In this document: piece after piece, positions 1-6,581 of the stretch | How the letters are laid out: each line of letters opens with the position of its first letter | Numbering within the stretch: the first letter of the stretch is position 1 | Source of the DNA: an uncultured Collinsella sp. | GTDB lineage: Bacteria; Actinomycetota; Coriobacteriia; Coriobacteriales; Coriobacteriaceae | Length of the DNA stretch: 7,893 nt | Assembly (NCBI GenBank): GCA_902492185.1 | Contig: CABUKY010000087.1 | Coordinates: 1 to 7,893 of the forward strand | Direction: 5' to 3' | The notes under the pieces: model-generated | Seen by the model: the letters and a program-made list of their open reading frames with translations, nothing else | Told to the model about the DNA's origin: nothing | Database searches by the model: none | Made by a program: the position numbers and the translations under genes

Positions 1-820
<820 letters not shown>

Positions 821-825
821 AGCTT

Positions 826-842
826 CTCGTTCTTAGAACGAG
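826..842 (+). terminator. Short palindrome just after cysK, possible weak terminator
   Basis: CTCGTTCT and AGAACGAG form a perfect inverted repeat around one T, starting 5 bases after the cysK stop. As RNA it would be a 7-bp stem with a UUA loop. No T-tract follows, so an intrinsic terminator is not certain; the strong hairpin at 934-972 could catch read-through. Confidence 0.35.
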
Positions 843-920
843 TCCAAGGCACGCCGGCCTTCCCTCTCTTCTGGCAGCCTGGGCTCATCCCAACAGGGCG
901 TCCCACATGACACCCGAACT

Positions 921-929
921 TGCTACAAT
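921..929 (+). promoter_or_regulatory. Possible extended -10 promoter for mnmA
   Basis: TGC-TACAAT matches an extended -10 element (TGn followed by a TATAAT-like hexamer at 924-929). There is no good -35 hexamer 16-18 bases upstream. The start of transcription would be near 936, about 66 bases before the mnmA ATG. The same TACAAT hexamer precedes ygiQ (7512-7517). Confidence 0.45.
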
Positions 930-933
930 GTCT

Positions 934-972
934 GCGGCGCGGAACCAGCCTCCCGCGCCGCTTTTCTTTTTT
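934..972 (+). terminator. Strong intrinsic terminator between cysK and mnmA
   Basis: GCGGCGCGG (934-942) and CCGCGCCGC (953-961) form a perfect 9-bp GC stem with a 10-base loop, followed by TTTTCTTTTTT (962-972). This is a textbook + strand terminator for transcripts coming from cysK. It sits at the predicted start point of the mnmA promoter, so it could also attenuate mnmA transcription. Confidence 0.85.
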
Positions 973-1001
973 GGCCACATGCCACCAAGGAGAACCTCCC
1001 C

Positions 1002-2078
1002 ATGCACAACAAGCGCGTGCTCGTCGCCATGAGCGGCGGCGTCGATTCCAGCGTGACTGCCTATCTGCTCAAGCGCCAGGGCTACGAATGCGTCGGTGCC
1101 ACCATGCGCCTCACCTGTCCCGCGCCCGATCCCGTCACGGGCATGAGTAAGGTCGACCGCGACATCGCTGATGCAAAGGCCGTCGCCGAGCGCCTGGGGA
1201 TACCCCACCATGTGCTCGACCTGCAGCAGACCTTCGACCGCAACGTAATCGAGCGCTTTGTTAACGCCTACCAGGAGGGGCTGACGCCCAATCCGTGCAT
1301 CATCTGCAACCGCCATATTAAGTTTGGCGCGCTGCTCGATGCGGCACTCGATATGGGCTGCGACTACATCGCCACAGGTCACTACGCCAAAACGAGCCAG
1401 GCGTCCGACGGCACCTGGCAGCTGCATCGCGGCGAGGACCCCAAGAAGGACCAGAGCTACTTTTTGTATTCGCTCACGCAGGAGCGGCTGTCGCGCACAA
1501 TCTTTCCGCTGGCCGGGCTGGACAAAGAGCGCGACGTGCGCCGCATTGCCGCCGAACAGGGCTTTGCCAACGCCAAAAAGGCCGAGAGCGAGGATATCTG
1601 CTTTATTCCAGACGGCGACTACGCGGGCTATATCGAGCGCCGCTGCGGACATGCCGCCGAGCCGGGCGATATTGTATGGCGCGACGGCAGCGTGGTCGGG
1701 CGCCACAACGGCGCACTGCGCTATACCATCGGCCAGCGCAAGGGTTTGGGCGTAGCGATGGCGCATCCCGTATACGTGACAGGCGTCGACGCCGCCAACA
1801 ACACCGTGCATCTGGGCGAGGCAGAGGACCTGACCGCCGCTGCCCTCACGGCCGATGAGTGGATATGGAGCGCGCCGGACGCCGGCGGCATTCGCGTAGG
1901 TGCCAAATACCGCTACCGTCAGAAAGACCAGGCAGCGACCCTTACGCGTGACGAAGACGGGCAAATGCTGCTAACTTTTGACGAGCCGCAACGAGCCATC
2001 GCCCCCGGCCAAGCCGTCGTCGTCTATCGCGGCGACGTCGTCCTGGGCGGCGGCACCGTGACCGGCGCACTTAAGTAG
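1002..2078 (+). CDS. mnmA: tRNA-specific 2-thiouridylase MnmA
   Basis: Adenylates U34 of tRNA-Lys, -Glu and -Gln and replaces its 2-oxygen with sulfur relayed from a cysteine desulfurase, giving s2U34. The 358-residue length is normal for the family. The N-terminal PP-loop ATP site SGGVDSS is at 11-17. The two cysteines that carry the persulfide are C99 in [13 protein letters not shown] and C200 in [17 protein letters not shown] (126-130), [10 protein letters not shown] (149-158) and TIGQRKGLG (242-250) are family signatures, and a C-terminal beta-barrel follows from about 250. The start is set by AAGGAG at 987-992, nine bases before the ATG. The gene follows the terminator at 934-972. It is convergent with the HipA-like gene, with only 8 bases between the stop codons and no terminator visible between them. 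Confidence 0.97.
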   Translation: MHNKRVLVAMSGGVDSSVTAYLLKRQGYECVGATMRLTCPAPDPVTGMSKVDRDIADAKAVAERLGIPHHVLDLQQTFDRNVIERFVNAYQEGLTPNPCIICNRHIKFGALLDAALDMGCDYIATGHYAKTSQASDGTWQLHRGEDPKKDQSYFLYSLTQERLSRTIFPLAGLDKERDVRRIAAEQGFANAKKAESEDICFIPDGDYAGYIERRCGHAAEPGDIVWRDGSVVGRHNGALRYTIGQRKGLGVAMAHPVYVTGVDAANNTVHLGEAEDLTAAALTADEWIWSAPDAGGIRVGAKYRYRQKDQAATLTRDEDGQMLLTFDEPQRAIAPGQAVVVYRGDVVLGGGTVTGALK

Positions 2079-2086
2079 CCGCGGGG

Positions 2087-3460
2087 TTATCGCCGCACGT
2101 GTCGAAGTACCTCGACAGCGGCACTAACCTCGATTATGCGACGCTCGAGGCCGCGGCGAATGGCCTCGAGTCGACCCTCCGCCGTCACCCATTCGCTCTG
2201 CGAAAGAATTTCGATTGCCTCATCAACAAATCCGTCCAGTCTCGATGCGTCGAACCAATCGAGTGAGTCCGCAAGCGCCAGCTGGACGGAAGGGTCGGGC
2301 CCAAACGGCTTAGCGGAAAACCCAAACTCCCCAGCTGCGAGCACGGCAGTTGGTACGTTGTACCACAGGCAATTGCCGCTATCGAACAGCGGAGCAGGCC
2401 TTATCTCCAGGGTATCGACATTGCGGATGATGCCGAAGTTTCGCCAATGGCGGTCGCTGTTGGCCAAAAGGGCATCGCAGACAATCACCTGCGACATAGA
2501 CCTTCTCACAGCGGCCTCATCGGCACCATGCTTGCCAAGGTAGCGACAGTATCGATCGTATGTCGAGTTTCCCCGCTGGCTAGCAAGTGCGCCCTTAACG
2601 TAAACAGCCGGAACGTATTCCTCGCGGCCATCAAGAAAGTCGTCGCACAGACACGCAGGGCCATCGAACATGCGCTCAACCGTGTAAGGAACAAACTCCC
2701 CCTTGGAAAGCAAACGACGATGCAGAGCTGTTGCGACCGCCTCGTTAAAGGGTCGTTGGTCGTCCACGCCACACCCCTTGACCAGAACGCGAACACCGTT
2801 GCGAATCATCCACGATTTAGGAAGCTCGCCCTCGGATGTGTTGTCGGGATTTTTAAGACCGATGCCCTCCAGCCAACCCGAACGCCCCTCGGGCGCCGAT
2901 CGCTCAAACTCGTTCTCAAAGTAATTAATGTTTTGCCATTTGAGTTCGGCGCAATCGGTCGGCCGCAGCCAATAACAGTCCGAAAGTGATAGACCCAGGC
3001 ACTGAACCGGCACCTCAACGCCGTTAGCAATCCCCAGCTCGCGGTAACGCGAGATAAGCCCAGGGCGAACATCGGGTACCGACCGATGCCCCCACCACGC
3101 GTTGAGCTCCCGCTTATTCACCGTTGGAGAAGAGCTCGAGCACGTGCCAAACGGCATTCGTTGCGCATCGAGGACCTCGGCGATTTCGAAGGGAAACTCG
3201 CGCGTCGGATCAAATGAGACATGCGCGACCTCATGGTCGGCCGACATCAGCGTAAACTTGCGTCCCACATCGGCCGCAGGACGGCGCCCTCGTTTGCGGA
3301 CCTTTTGATAGGCGATCGCAGAATTGTACTCGACCATCTTCCGTCCGCCCACAATATCGCACGCGAGCGTTCCCGATGCGGCAAGTTGAGATATGCGGGC
3401 TTTCGTAACGCCCAGCAGGCAGCCAGCATCACCCATAGATAAGTACTCAGATGCATTCAT
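2087..3460 (-). CDS. HipA-like Ser/Thr kinase with N-terminal helix-turn-helix
   Basis: A 457-residue protein that joins a DNA-binding domain to a HipA/CtkA-type kinase. Residues 5-52 look like an excisionase/MerR-type helix-turn-helix (LLGVTKARISQLAASGTL, then a wing with VGGRKM). Residues 115-129 (NKRELNAWW) and 154-167 (CLGLSLSDCYWLRP) match what I recall of clostridial HipA-like proteins. The kinase core shows NTSEGELPKSW (207-217) as the ATP loop, K228 in a beta strand, E240 as its likely partner, the catalytic loop NSDRHWRNFG (334-343; D336, N341) and metal-binding D360 in PLFDSG. All key residues are present, so activity is expected. HipA enzymes phosphorylate protein targets such as glutamyl-tRNA synthetase; the target here is unknown. 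No separate HipB antitoxin lies beside it, so the HTH may act in cis as autorepressor. The start is ATG 3460, seven bases after GAGGTGAT; GTG 3472 and ATG 3469 overlap that site. GC looks lower than in its neighbours, suggesting acquisition. Confidence 0.85.
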   Translation of the reverse strand: MNASEYLSMGDAGCLLGVTKARISQLAASGTLACDIVGGRKMVEYNSAIAYQKVRKRGRRPAADVGRKFTLMSADHEVAHVSFDPTREFPFEIAEVLDAQRMPFGTCSSSSPTVNKRELNAWWGHRSVPDVRPGLISRYRELGIANGVEVPVQCLGLSLSDCYWLRPTDCAELKWQNINYFENEFERSAPEGRSGWLEGIGLKNPDNTSEGELPKSWMIRNGVRVLVKGCGVDDQRPFNEAVATALHRRLLSKGEFVPYTVERMFDGPACLCDDFLDGREEYVPAVYVKGALASQRGNSTYDRYCRYLGKHGADEAAVRRSMSQVIVCDALLANSDRHWRNFGIIRNVDTLEIRPAPLFDSGNCLWYNVPTAVLAAGEFGFSAKPFGPDPSVQLALADSLDWFDASRLDGFVDEAIEILSQSEWVTAEGRLEAIRRGLERRIIEVSAAVEVLRHVRR

Positions 3461-3467
3461 ATGCCAC

Positions 3468-3475
3468 ATCACCTC
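3468..3475 (-). promoter_or_regulatory. Ribosome binding site that fixes the HipA-like start
   Basis: On the - strand GAGGTGAT is an 8-base perfect complement of the 16S anti-Shine-Dalgarno sequence. It lies 7 bases from ATG 3460, the ideal distance. The upstream in-frame GTG (3472) and ATG (3469) fall inside it and are therefore unlikely starts. Confidence 0.8.
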
Positions 3476-3498
3476 GTTAAGTATTCCAAACGTTAAGT
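3475..3498 (-). promoter_or_regulatory. Direct-repeat pair, candidate operator of the HipA-like gene
   Basis: On the - strand ACTTAACG occurs at 3498-3491 and again at 3482-3475, an exact 8-base direct repeat with a 16-base period. The second copy shares its last base with the Shine-Dalgarno sequence. The pair lies downstream of the predicted start of transcription, where a bound HTH protein could block elongation or translation. That the gene's own HTH binds here is inference. Confidence 0.45.
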
Positions 3499-3513
3499 TA
3501 ATTAGTTACATAC

Positions 3514-3541
3514 AGTATAATACTAAACAGAATGAAGCGAA
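3514..3541 (-). promoter_or_regulatory. Possible promoter of the HipA-like gene
   Basis: On the - strand TATACT (3519-3514) is a good -10 hexamer, preceded by a 16-base spacer and a weak -35, TTCGCT (3541-3536). The -10 lies inside the palindrome AGTAT-A-ATACT (3514-3524). This AT-rich patch contrasts with the GC-rich surroundings. The -35 abuts the terminator of the upstream peptidase gene. Confidence 0.5.
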
Positions 3542-3565
3542 AAAAGGCCCGAGAAATCGGGCCTT
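3540..3565 (-). terminator. Intrinsic terminator of the M42 peptidase gene
   Basis: Read on the - strand, AAGGCCCGA (3565-3557), loop TTTC and TCGGGCCTT (3552-3544) form a perfect 9-bp stem ending in a run of six T (3545-3540). It lies 33 bases past the peptidase stop and separates that gene from the HipA-like gene. Confidence 0.9.
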
Positions 3566-3598
3566 AGCGATTGGTCAGCCGAGTCGCAAGCTGCTCCC

Positions 3599-4642
3599 CT
3601 AGCGCTGAACGTAGGCGCGAACCAGCTCGTAGGTATTGCGCACGCCGTCGATGTGGCTGCGCTCGTAGTTGTGGCTCGCGTACACGCCGGGGCCGATCAG
3701 ACCATGGCGAATGTCGTAGCCGGCAGAGAGCGTGGCCTCGACGTCCGAGCCGTAGTGCGGGTACACGTCGATGCCATAATCGAGCTCAAGCTCGCGCGCG
3801 ATATTGGACAGCGTGGTCACCAGATCGTAGTTGTACGGACCGCCCGAATCCTTGGCGCAAATCGAAACCATGCGCTCGGTGCAGCCCAGGTCGTCGCCCA
3901 CGCAGCCCATGTCCACGCTGATCATCTCGCGCGTGTCGGCCGGCACAAAGGCACCGCCGTGGCCGACCTCCTCGTACACCGTAAAGAGCAGCGAAACCTT
4001 GCGCGAAAGGGTCAACTCGCCGTCGGCGACAGCGCGGGCCAAACCCAGCAGAATCGACGCGGACAGCTTGTCGTCAAGGAAGCGACTCTTGATGTAGCCG
4101 CTCTCCGTCACCGTGGTGCGCGGGTCCATAGCGATGATGTCGCCCGTCTGAATGCCCAGCTCAAGCACGTCATCCTTGCTGTCAACGTTCTCGTCGAGCA
4201 GGATTTCCATGTTCTTCTCGATGGTCTTGACCGGCTCATCGGCCACATGCGCCGAAGGCTCGGTATTGAGGACCACACCCGTGTAGACATTGCCGTCACG
4301 CGTGTAGACGGTGCAGTTCTCGCCATCGGCCGTAGACCACTGGTGCCCACCGAGCGTCGTGGGACGCAGGCGGCCATTGTCCTTAATGGAGCGCACCATG
4401 GCGCCCAGGGTATCGACATGGCTCGCCAACACGAGCGGCTCGCCCTCGCCACCAAGTTCAACGAGCACATTGCCCTTGTTAGAACGCTCGGGCCCAAAGC
4501 CCATATCGCGCAACGTTTCCATCAGATAATCAGTCGCCGCACGGGTATAGCCCGTCGGCGAAGCGATAGAAGTCAGCGTCTTAAGCTGTCCCGCGATATA
4601 GGAGAGCGTCTCCTCTAGAGAAGCATCGATTACAGAAGCCAT
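3599..4642 (-). CDS. M42 family metallo-aminopeptidase (glutamyl aminopeptidase / endoglucanase-type)
   Basis: Cytoplasmic, probably dinuclear zinc or cobalt aminopeptidase that trims peptides from their N terminus; relatives form 12-subunit tetrahedral (TET) particles. The 347-residue length fits the family. Metal and catalytic motifs are in order: SHVDTLGAM (H75, D77), FLDDK (D190-D191, bridging Asp), YEEVGHGG (E224/E225: general base and metal ligand), ISVDMG (D244) and ERSHIDGV (H330). Between about 85 and 165 lies the inserted dimerisation domain usual in M42. The start is ATG 4642, five bases after GGAAGGA (4654-4648); the in-frame ATG at 4648 overlaps that site and the TTG at 4660 lies upstream of it. 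The gene stands alone, closed by the terminator at 3540-3565. Substrate preference cannot be read from the sequence; older annotations call such proteins endoglucanase M or cellulase, which is probably misleading. Confidence 0.92.
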   Translation of the reverse strand: MASVIDASLEETLSYIAGQLKTLTSIASPTGYTRAATDYLMETLRDMGFGPERSNKGNVLVELGGEGEPLVLASHVDTLGAMVRSIKDNGRLRPTTLGGHQWSTADGENCTVYTRDGNVYTGVVLNTEPSAHVADEPVKTIEKNMEILLDENVDSKDDVLELGIQTGDIIAMDPRTTVTESGYIKSRFLDDKLSASILLGLARAVADGELTLSRKVSLLFTVYEEVGHGGAFVPADTREMISVDMGCVGDDLGCTERMVSICAKDSGGPYNYDLVTTLSNIARELELDYGIDVYPHYGSDVEATLSAGYDIRHGLIGPGVYASHNYERSHIDGVRNTYELVRAYVQR

Positions 4643-4675
4643 GTGCATCCTTCCAAGCAAAACTAAGACCGAGTC

Positions 4676-4748
4676 CCGATTTTAACCGTTCTACACGCGC
4701 AAGGCTCTGGGAGCCGAGCCACCTCCAGACGTCCTCCCGCCGATTTTA
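4676..4748 (-). promoter_or_regulatory. Two CCGATTTTA repeats, possible -10 elements of the peptidase gene
   Basis: CCGATTTTA occurs at 4676-4684 and 4740-4748, 64 bases apart. On the - strand each reads TAAAATCGG, giving a TAAAAT -10-like hexamer. The nearer copy is about 37 bases upstream of the peptidase ATG. Neither has a convincing -35. Confidence 0.3.
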
Positions 4749-4763
4749 CGCACGCGCACGGCT

Positions 4764-4769
4764 TACAAT
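4764..4769 (+). promoter_or_regulatory. TACAAT -10-like hexamer facing the non-coding region
   Basis: GCT-TACAAT on the + strand has the same hexamer seen before mnmA and ygiQ but leads into a stretch with no recognisable gene. No consensus -35 is visible. If active it would transcribe the hairpin-rich region 4776-5161. Confidence 0.25.
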
Positions 4770-4853
4770 CCCAATCTTGCATAAATCCTATCGGTATCTG
4801 CATAGAAATGAGGAATCTTTTTGCTTCGTCTCAGGGTACCCCACCTTGGGCCG

Positions 4854-4876
4854 TGCAAAAAACGGAGTATTCAGCA
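4854..4876 (+). repeat. Copy 1 of a 23-base element TGCA-N6-GGAGTATTCAGCA
   Basis: TGCA, six bases (AAAAAC), then GGAGTATTCAGCA. It is matched on the opposite strand at 5063-5085 with identical spacing. Flanks TTGGG-CC (4846-4852) and GG-CCCAA (4882-4889), plus GTGC/GCAC (4853-4856, 4874-4877), allow a bulged hairpin of about 11 bp with most of the 13-mer in the loop. Confidence 0.6.
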
Positions 4877-4937
4877 CCGTGGGCCCCAACGACCCCATCG
4901 CGAACGACAAAACGACGCGCTTACAGCAGTGTTGCAG

Positions 4938-4964
4938 GTCGTCGCAAACCAAAAACGCGGCGAC
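4938..4964 (+). other. Hairpin with one U-G wobble
   Basis: GTCGTCGC (4938-4945) pairs with GCGGCGAC (4957-4964) as an 8-bp stem with an 11-base loop. One pair is T4942 with G4960, which is a U-G wobble only in + strand RNA. Confidence 0.45.
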
Positions 4965-4978
4965 AGCCCCCTCCACTC

Positions 4979-5008
4979 ATCGATAGCCCGCCCACAATGG
5001 CTGTCGAT
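4979..5008 (+). other. Hairpin of 10 bp with one U-G wobble
   Basis: ATCGATAGCC (4979-4988) pairs with GGCTGTCGAT (4999-5008) around a 10-base loop. The only non-Watson-Crick pair is T4984 with G5003, again a wobble only in + strand RNA. Confidence 0.5.
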
Positions 5009-5046
5009 GGGCGCCTGCGGGCCACTACGGGCCATTCAAAACGTTA

Positions 5047-5085
5047 TGCATTTTTCAGAGCCTGCTGAATACTCCCAAAAATGCA
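5047..5085. repeat. Perfect 9-bp inverted repeat with 21-base spacer
   Basis: TGCATTTTT (5047-5055) and AAAAATGCA (5077-5085) are exact inverted copies. The spacer contains the 13-mer shared with 4864-4876. The T-run comes first on both strands, so it does not fit an A-stem-T intrinsic terminator. Confidence 0.6.
5063..5085 (-). repeat. Copy 2 of the 23-base element, opposite strand
   Basis: Read on the - strand: TGCA, six bases (TTTTTG), then GGAGTATTCAGCA, the same 13-mer and spacing as copy 1. Here TGCA is part of a 9-bp inverted repeat (5047-5085) and the 13-mer lies in its loop. Confidence 0.6.
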
Positions 5086-5161
5086 CGCTGGGAAGTGCAC
5101 CACCTATCCGCAGCGGGCAGTATGCCTTGGTTTTGCCCGTTTCGGGACATCGACGCAGCAC

Positions 5162-5193
5162 AAAAAGCCCCGCCGCGCGTAGCGCGGCGGGGC
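5162..5193 (-). terminator. Intrinsic terminator of fucO
   Basis: A perfect 12-bp GC stem, GCCCCGCCGCGC (5167-5178) with GCGCGGCGGGGC (5182-5193), closed by a 3-base loop. On the - strand it is followed by five T (5166-5162). It lies 56 bases past the fucO stop. Confidence 0.93.
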
Positions 5194-5249
5194 CAGCGGC
5201 AAGTCAAAAAGCGACCGCACGCCTACAGGCGAAAGAACACCAAACGAGG

Positions 5250-6416
5250 CTAGGCAGCCGGGCAGATCTTCTTGAAGAGCTCGATGACGTCGTCGAGCGT
5301 CGCCTCGCGCGGGTTACCCGGGAAGCAGGCGTCGGCCATGGCGTCCTTGGCCAGGACCTCGATCTCGTCAGCCTTCATGGCCTCGCAGACGTGCGGGATG
5401 TTCACGTCGGCGGAAAGCTGCTTGACGGCGGCGATAGCGGCGTCGGCGGCTTCGTCGGTGCTCATGCCCGTGGTGTCAACGCCCATGGCAACGGCAACCT
5501 TGGCCAGGCGCTCGGTGCAAACCGGCTTGTTGAACTCCATGGCAATCGGCAGCAGCATGGCGCAGGCGACACCGTGCGGGGTGTCGTAGTGAGCGGACAG
5601 AGTGTGAGCCATGGCGTGGTCGATACCCAGGCCAACATTGGAGAAGCCCATGCCGGCGACATACTGGCCAAGAGCCATGCCCTCGCGGCCGGAGCCGGGC
5701 TGACCGGACTTGGCCTCGGCGACAGAGTCGCGCAGGTTCTCGCTGATCAGCTTAATAGCCTCAAAGTGGAACATGTCGGAGAGCTCCCAAGCGCCCTTGG
5801 TGGTGTAGCCCTCGATGGCGTGGGTCAGAGCGTCCATACCGGTGGAAGCGGTCAGGCCGGCGGGCATGGAAGCCATCATGTCGGGGTCGACGACGGCGAC
5901 CTCAGGGGCGTCGTTGGTGTCGACGCACACGAACTTGCGGACCTTCTCGGGGTCGGTGATGACGTAGTTGATGGTCACCTCGGCGGCGGTACCGGCGGTC
6001 GTCGGCACGGCGATGGTGAACACGGCGTGGTTCTTAGTGGGAGCAACGCCCTCGAGGCTGCGGACATCGGCGAACTCGGGGTTGTTGATAATAATGCCGA
6101 TGGCCTTGGCGGTGTCCATGGAGGAGCCGCCACCGATGGTCACGATAGCGTCAGCCTCGGCGGCCTTGAAGGCCTCGACGCCGTCCTTGACGTTCTGGAT
6201 GGTGGGGTTGGGCTTGATCTCGGAGTAGAGGCTCCATGCGATGCCGGCGGCGTCGAGCTCGTCGGTCACCTTAGCGGTAACGCCAAACTTGACCAGATCG
6301 GGGTCGGAGCAGACGAAGATCTTCTTGTAGCCGCGACGCTGGAGCTCGCCGGGGATCTCCTTGATGGCGCCGGAACCATGATAAGAGATGGTGTTGAGAA
6401 CGAAACGATTAGCCAT
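5250..6416 (-). CDS. fucO: Lactaldehyde reductase FucO (group III iron alcohol dehydrogenase)
   Basis: NADH-dependent reductase that turns L-lactaldehyde, released by fuculose- or rhamnulose-phosphate aldolase, into 1,2-propanediol. The 388 residues track remembered E. coli FucO closely: MANRF at the start, NNPEFADVRSLEG (111-123), TTAGTAAEVTINYVITD (139-155), then KFVCVD, ALGQYVAGMGFSNVGLG (248-264) and NPREATL near the C terminus. The N-terminal half is the dinucleotide-binding domain with GGGSSMDTAK (95-104). The metal ligands are D195, H199, H267 and H281, all present. The start is supported by GGGAGG (6428-6423), six bases from ATG 6416. The gene is a single unit with its own leader and terminator. 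No fucose or rhamnose genes are in the window, so substrate assignment rests on sequence resemblance; a broader 1,2-propanediol or butanol dehydrogenase role is possible. Confidence 0.9.
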   Translation of the reverse strand: MANRFVLNTISYHGSGAIKEIPGELQRRGYKKIFVCSDPDLVKFGVTAKVTDELDAAGIAWSLYSEIKPNPTIQNVKDGVEAFKAAEADAIVTIGGGSSMDTAKAIGIIINNPEFADVRSLEGVAPTKNHAVFTIAVPTTAGTAAEVTINYVITDPEKVRKFVCVDTNDAPEVAVVDPDMMASMPAGLTASTGMDALTHAIEGYTTKGAWELSDMFHFEAIKLISENLRDSVAEAKSGQPGSGREGMALGQYVAGMGFSNVGLGIDHAMAHTLSAHYDTPHGVACAMLLPIAMEFNKPVCTERLAKVAVAMGVDTTGMSTDEAADAAIAAVKQLSADVNIPHVCEAMKADEIEVLAKDAMADACFPGNPREATLDDVIELFKKICPAA

Positions 6417-6435
6417 TGATAGCCTCCCATCGTGT

Positions 6436-6458
6436 GCGGGGCATCCATTACGCCCCGC
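6436..6458 (-). other. Stem-loop at the start of the fucO leader
   Basis: GCGGGGC (6436-6442) and GCCCCGC (6452-6458) are perfect inverted copies with a 9-base loop. The element lies between the proposed -10 and the ribosome site. It could stabilise the 5' end of the mRNA; no T-tract follows, so it is not a terminator. Confidence 0.4.
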
Positions 6459-6487
6459 GCTATAAGTCCAATCCTAACGCTTTTGAA
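6459..6487 (-). promoter_or_regulatory. Possible fucO promoter
   Basis: On the - strand TTCAAA (6487-6482), a 17-base spacer, and TATAGC (6464-6459) give a moderate -35/-10 pair, putting the start of transcription near 6452, about 36 bases before the ATG. TTGACG (6511-6506) is a better -35 by itself but has no good -10 at the right distance. Confidence 0.4.
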
Positions 6488-6514
6488 ACAAAAAACGCGT
6501 GAGAACGTCAAAAG

Positions 6515-6532
6515 TGTTAAAGCGTTTCAACA
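6515..6532. promoter_or_regulatory. LacI/CcpA-type operator-like palindrome upstream of fucO
   Basis: TGTTAAAGCGTTTCAACA is an 18-base palindrome with 7 of 9 pairs matching and a central CG, as in operators of LacI-family sugar regulators and cre sites. It lies upstream of the proposed -35. Just beside it, CTTTTGA (6480-6486) and TCAAAAG (6508-6514) form a second inverted pair. Confidence 0.5.
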
Positions 6533-6540
6533 GATGATGA

Positions 6541-6575
6541 AAAATATTGCGGCAAAGGAACAGCCCCTTTGCCGC
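6541..6575 (-). terminator. Intrinsic terminator of the DUF1275 gene
   Basis: GCGGCAAAGG (6549-6558) and CCTTTGCCGC (6566-6575) form a perfect 10-bp stem with a 7-base loop. On the - strand it runs into AATATTTTTC. It starts 6 bases after the DUF1275 stop and precedes the fucO control region. Confidence 0.88.
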
Positions 6576-6581
6576 ATTCGG

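Larger units (their letters stand above)
4643..5161. other. Long non-coding stretch with repeats and hairpins
   Basis: No convincing coding region lies in these 519 bases between the peptidase start and the fucO terminator. Short open frames exist on both strands (for example 4777-4986 +, 4788-4976 -) but they begin with TTG or GTG, have no ribosome site and match no family I know. The stretch holds a 23-base element in two opposite copies, stem-loops near 4846-4889, 4938-4964, 4979-5008, 5047-5085 and 5114-5139, and a tandem CGGGCCA (5018-5024 and 5028-5034). It may encode a structured RNA or be a remnant of a dispersed intergenic repeat. Confidence 0.55.

Noticed and set aside
885..1964. 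359-residue open frame on the - strand
   Set aside because: It is antisense to mnmA, whose motifs are certain, has no ribosome site or known domain, and is the usual shadow of GC-rich codon use.
2447..2989. 180-residue open frame on the + strand
   Set aside because: Antisense to the HipA-like kinase, no recognisable features.
3461..3472. GTG 3472 or ATG 3469 as start of the HipA-like gene
   Set aside because: Both lie within the 8-base Shine-Dalgarno match that serves ATG 3460.
3653..4618. 321-residue open frame on the + strand
   Set aside because: Antisense shadow of the M42 peptidase; composition is His/Arg/Val-rich as expected of a complement frame.
4788..4976. 62-residue - strand frame with a GTG start in the non-coding stretch
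   Set aside because: No Shine-Dalgarno sequence at a suitable distance, overlaps the repeat copy and hairpin, and shows no known domain. Conservation in relatives could reopen this.
4846..5139. CRISPR array or IS element in the hairpin-rich stretch
   Set aside because: Only two copies of the repeat, in opposite orientation and without regular spacers; no transposase, target duplication or cas gene is present.
4821..6419. 532-residue open frame on the + strand, the longest in the window
   Set aside because: Most of it is the complement of fucO, low-complexity Gly/Val/Asp/His text with no domain, and it starts without a ribosome site and crosses the fucO terminator.
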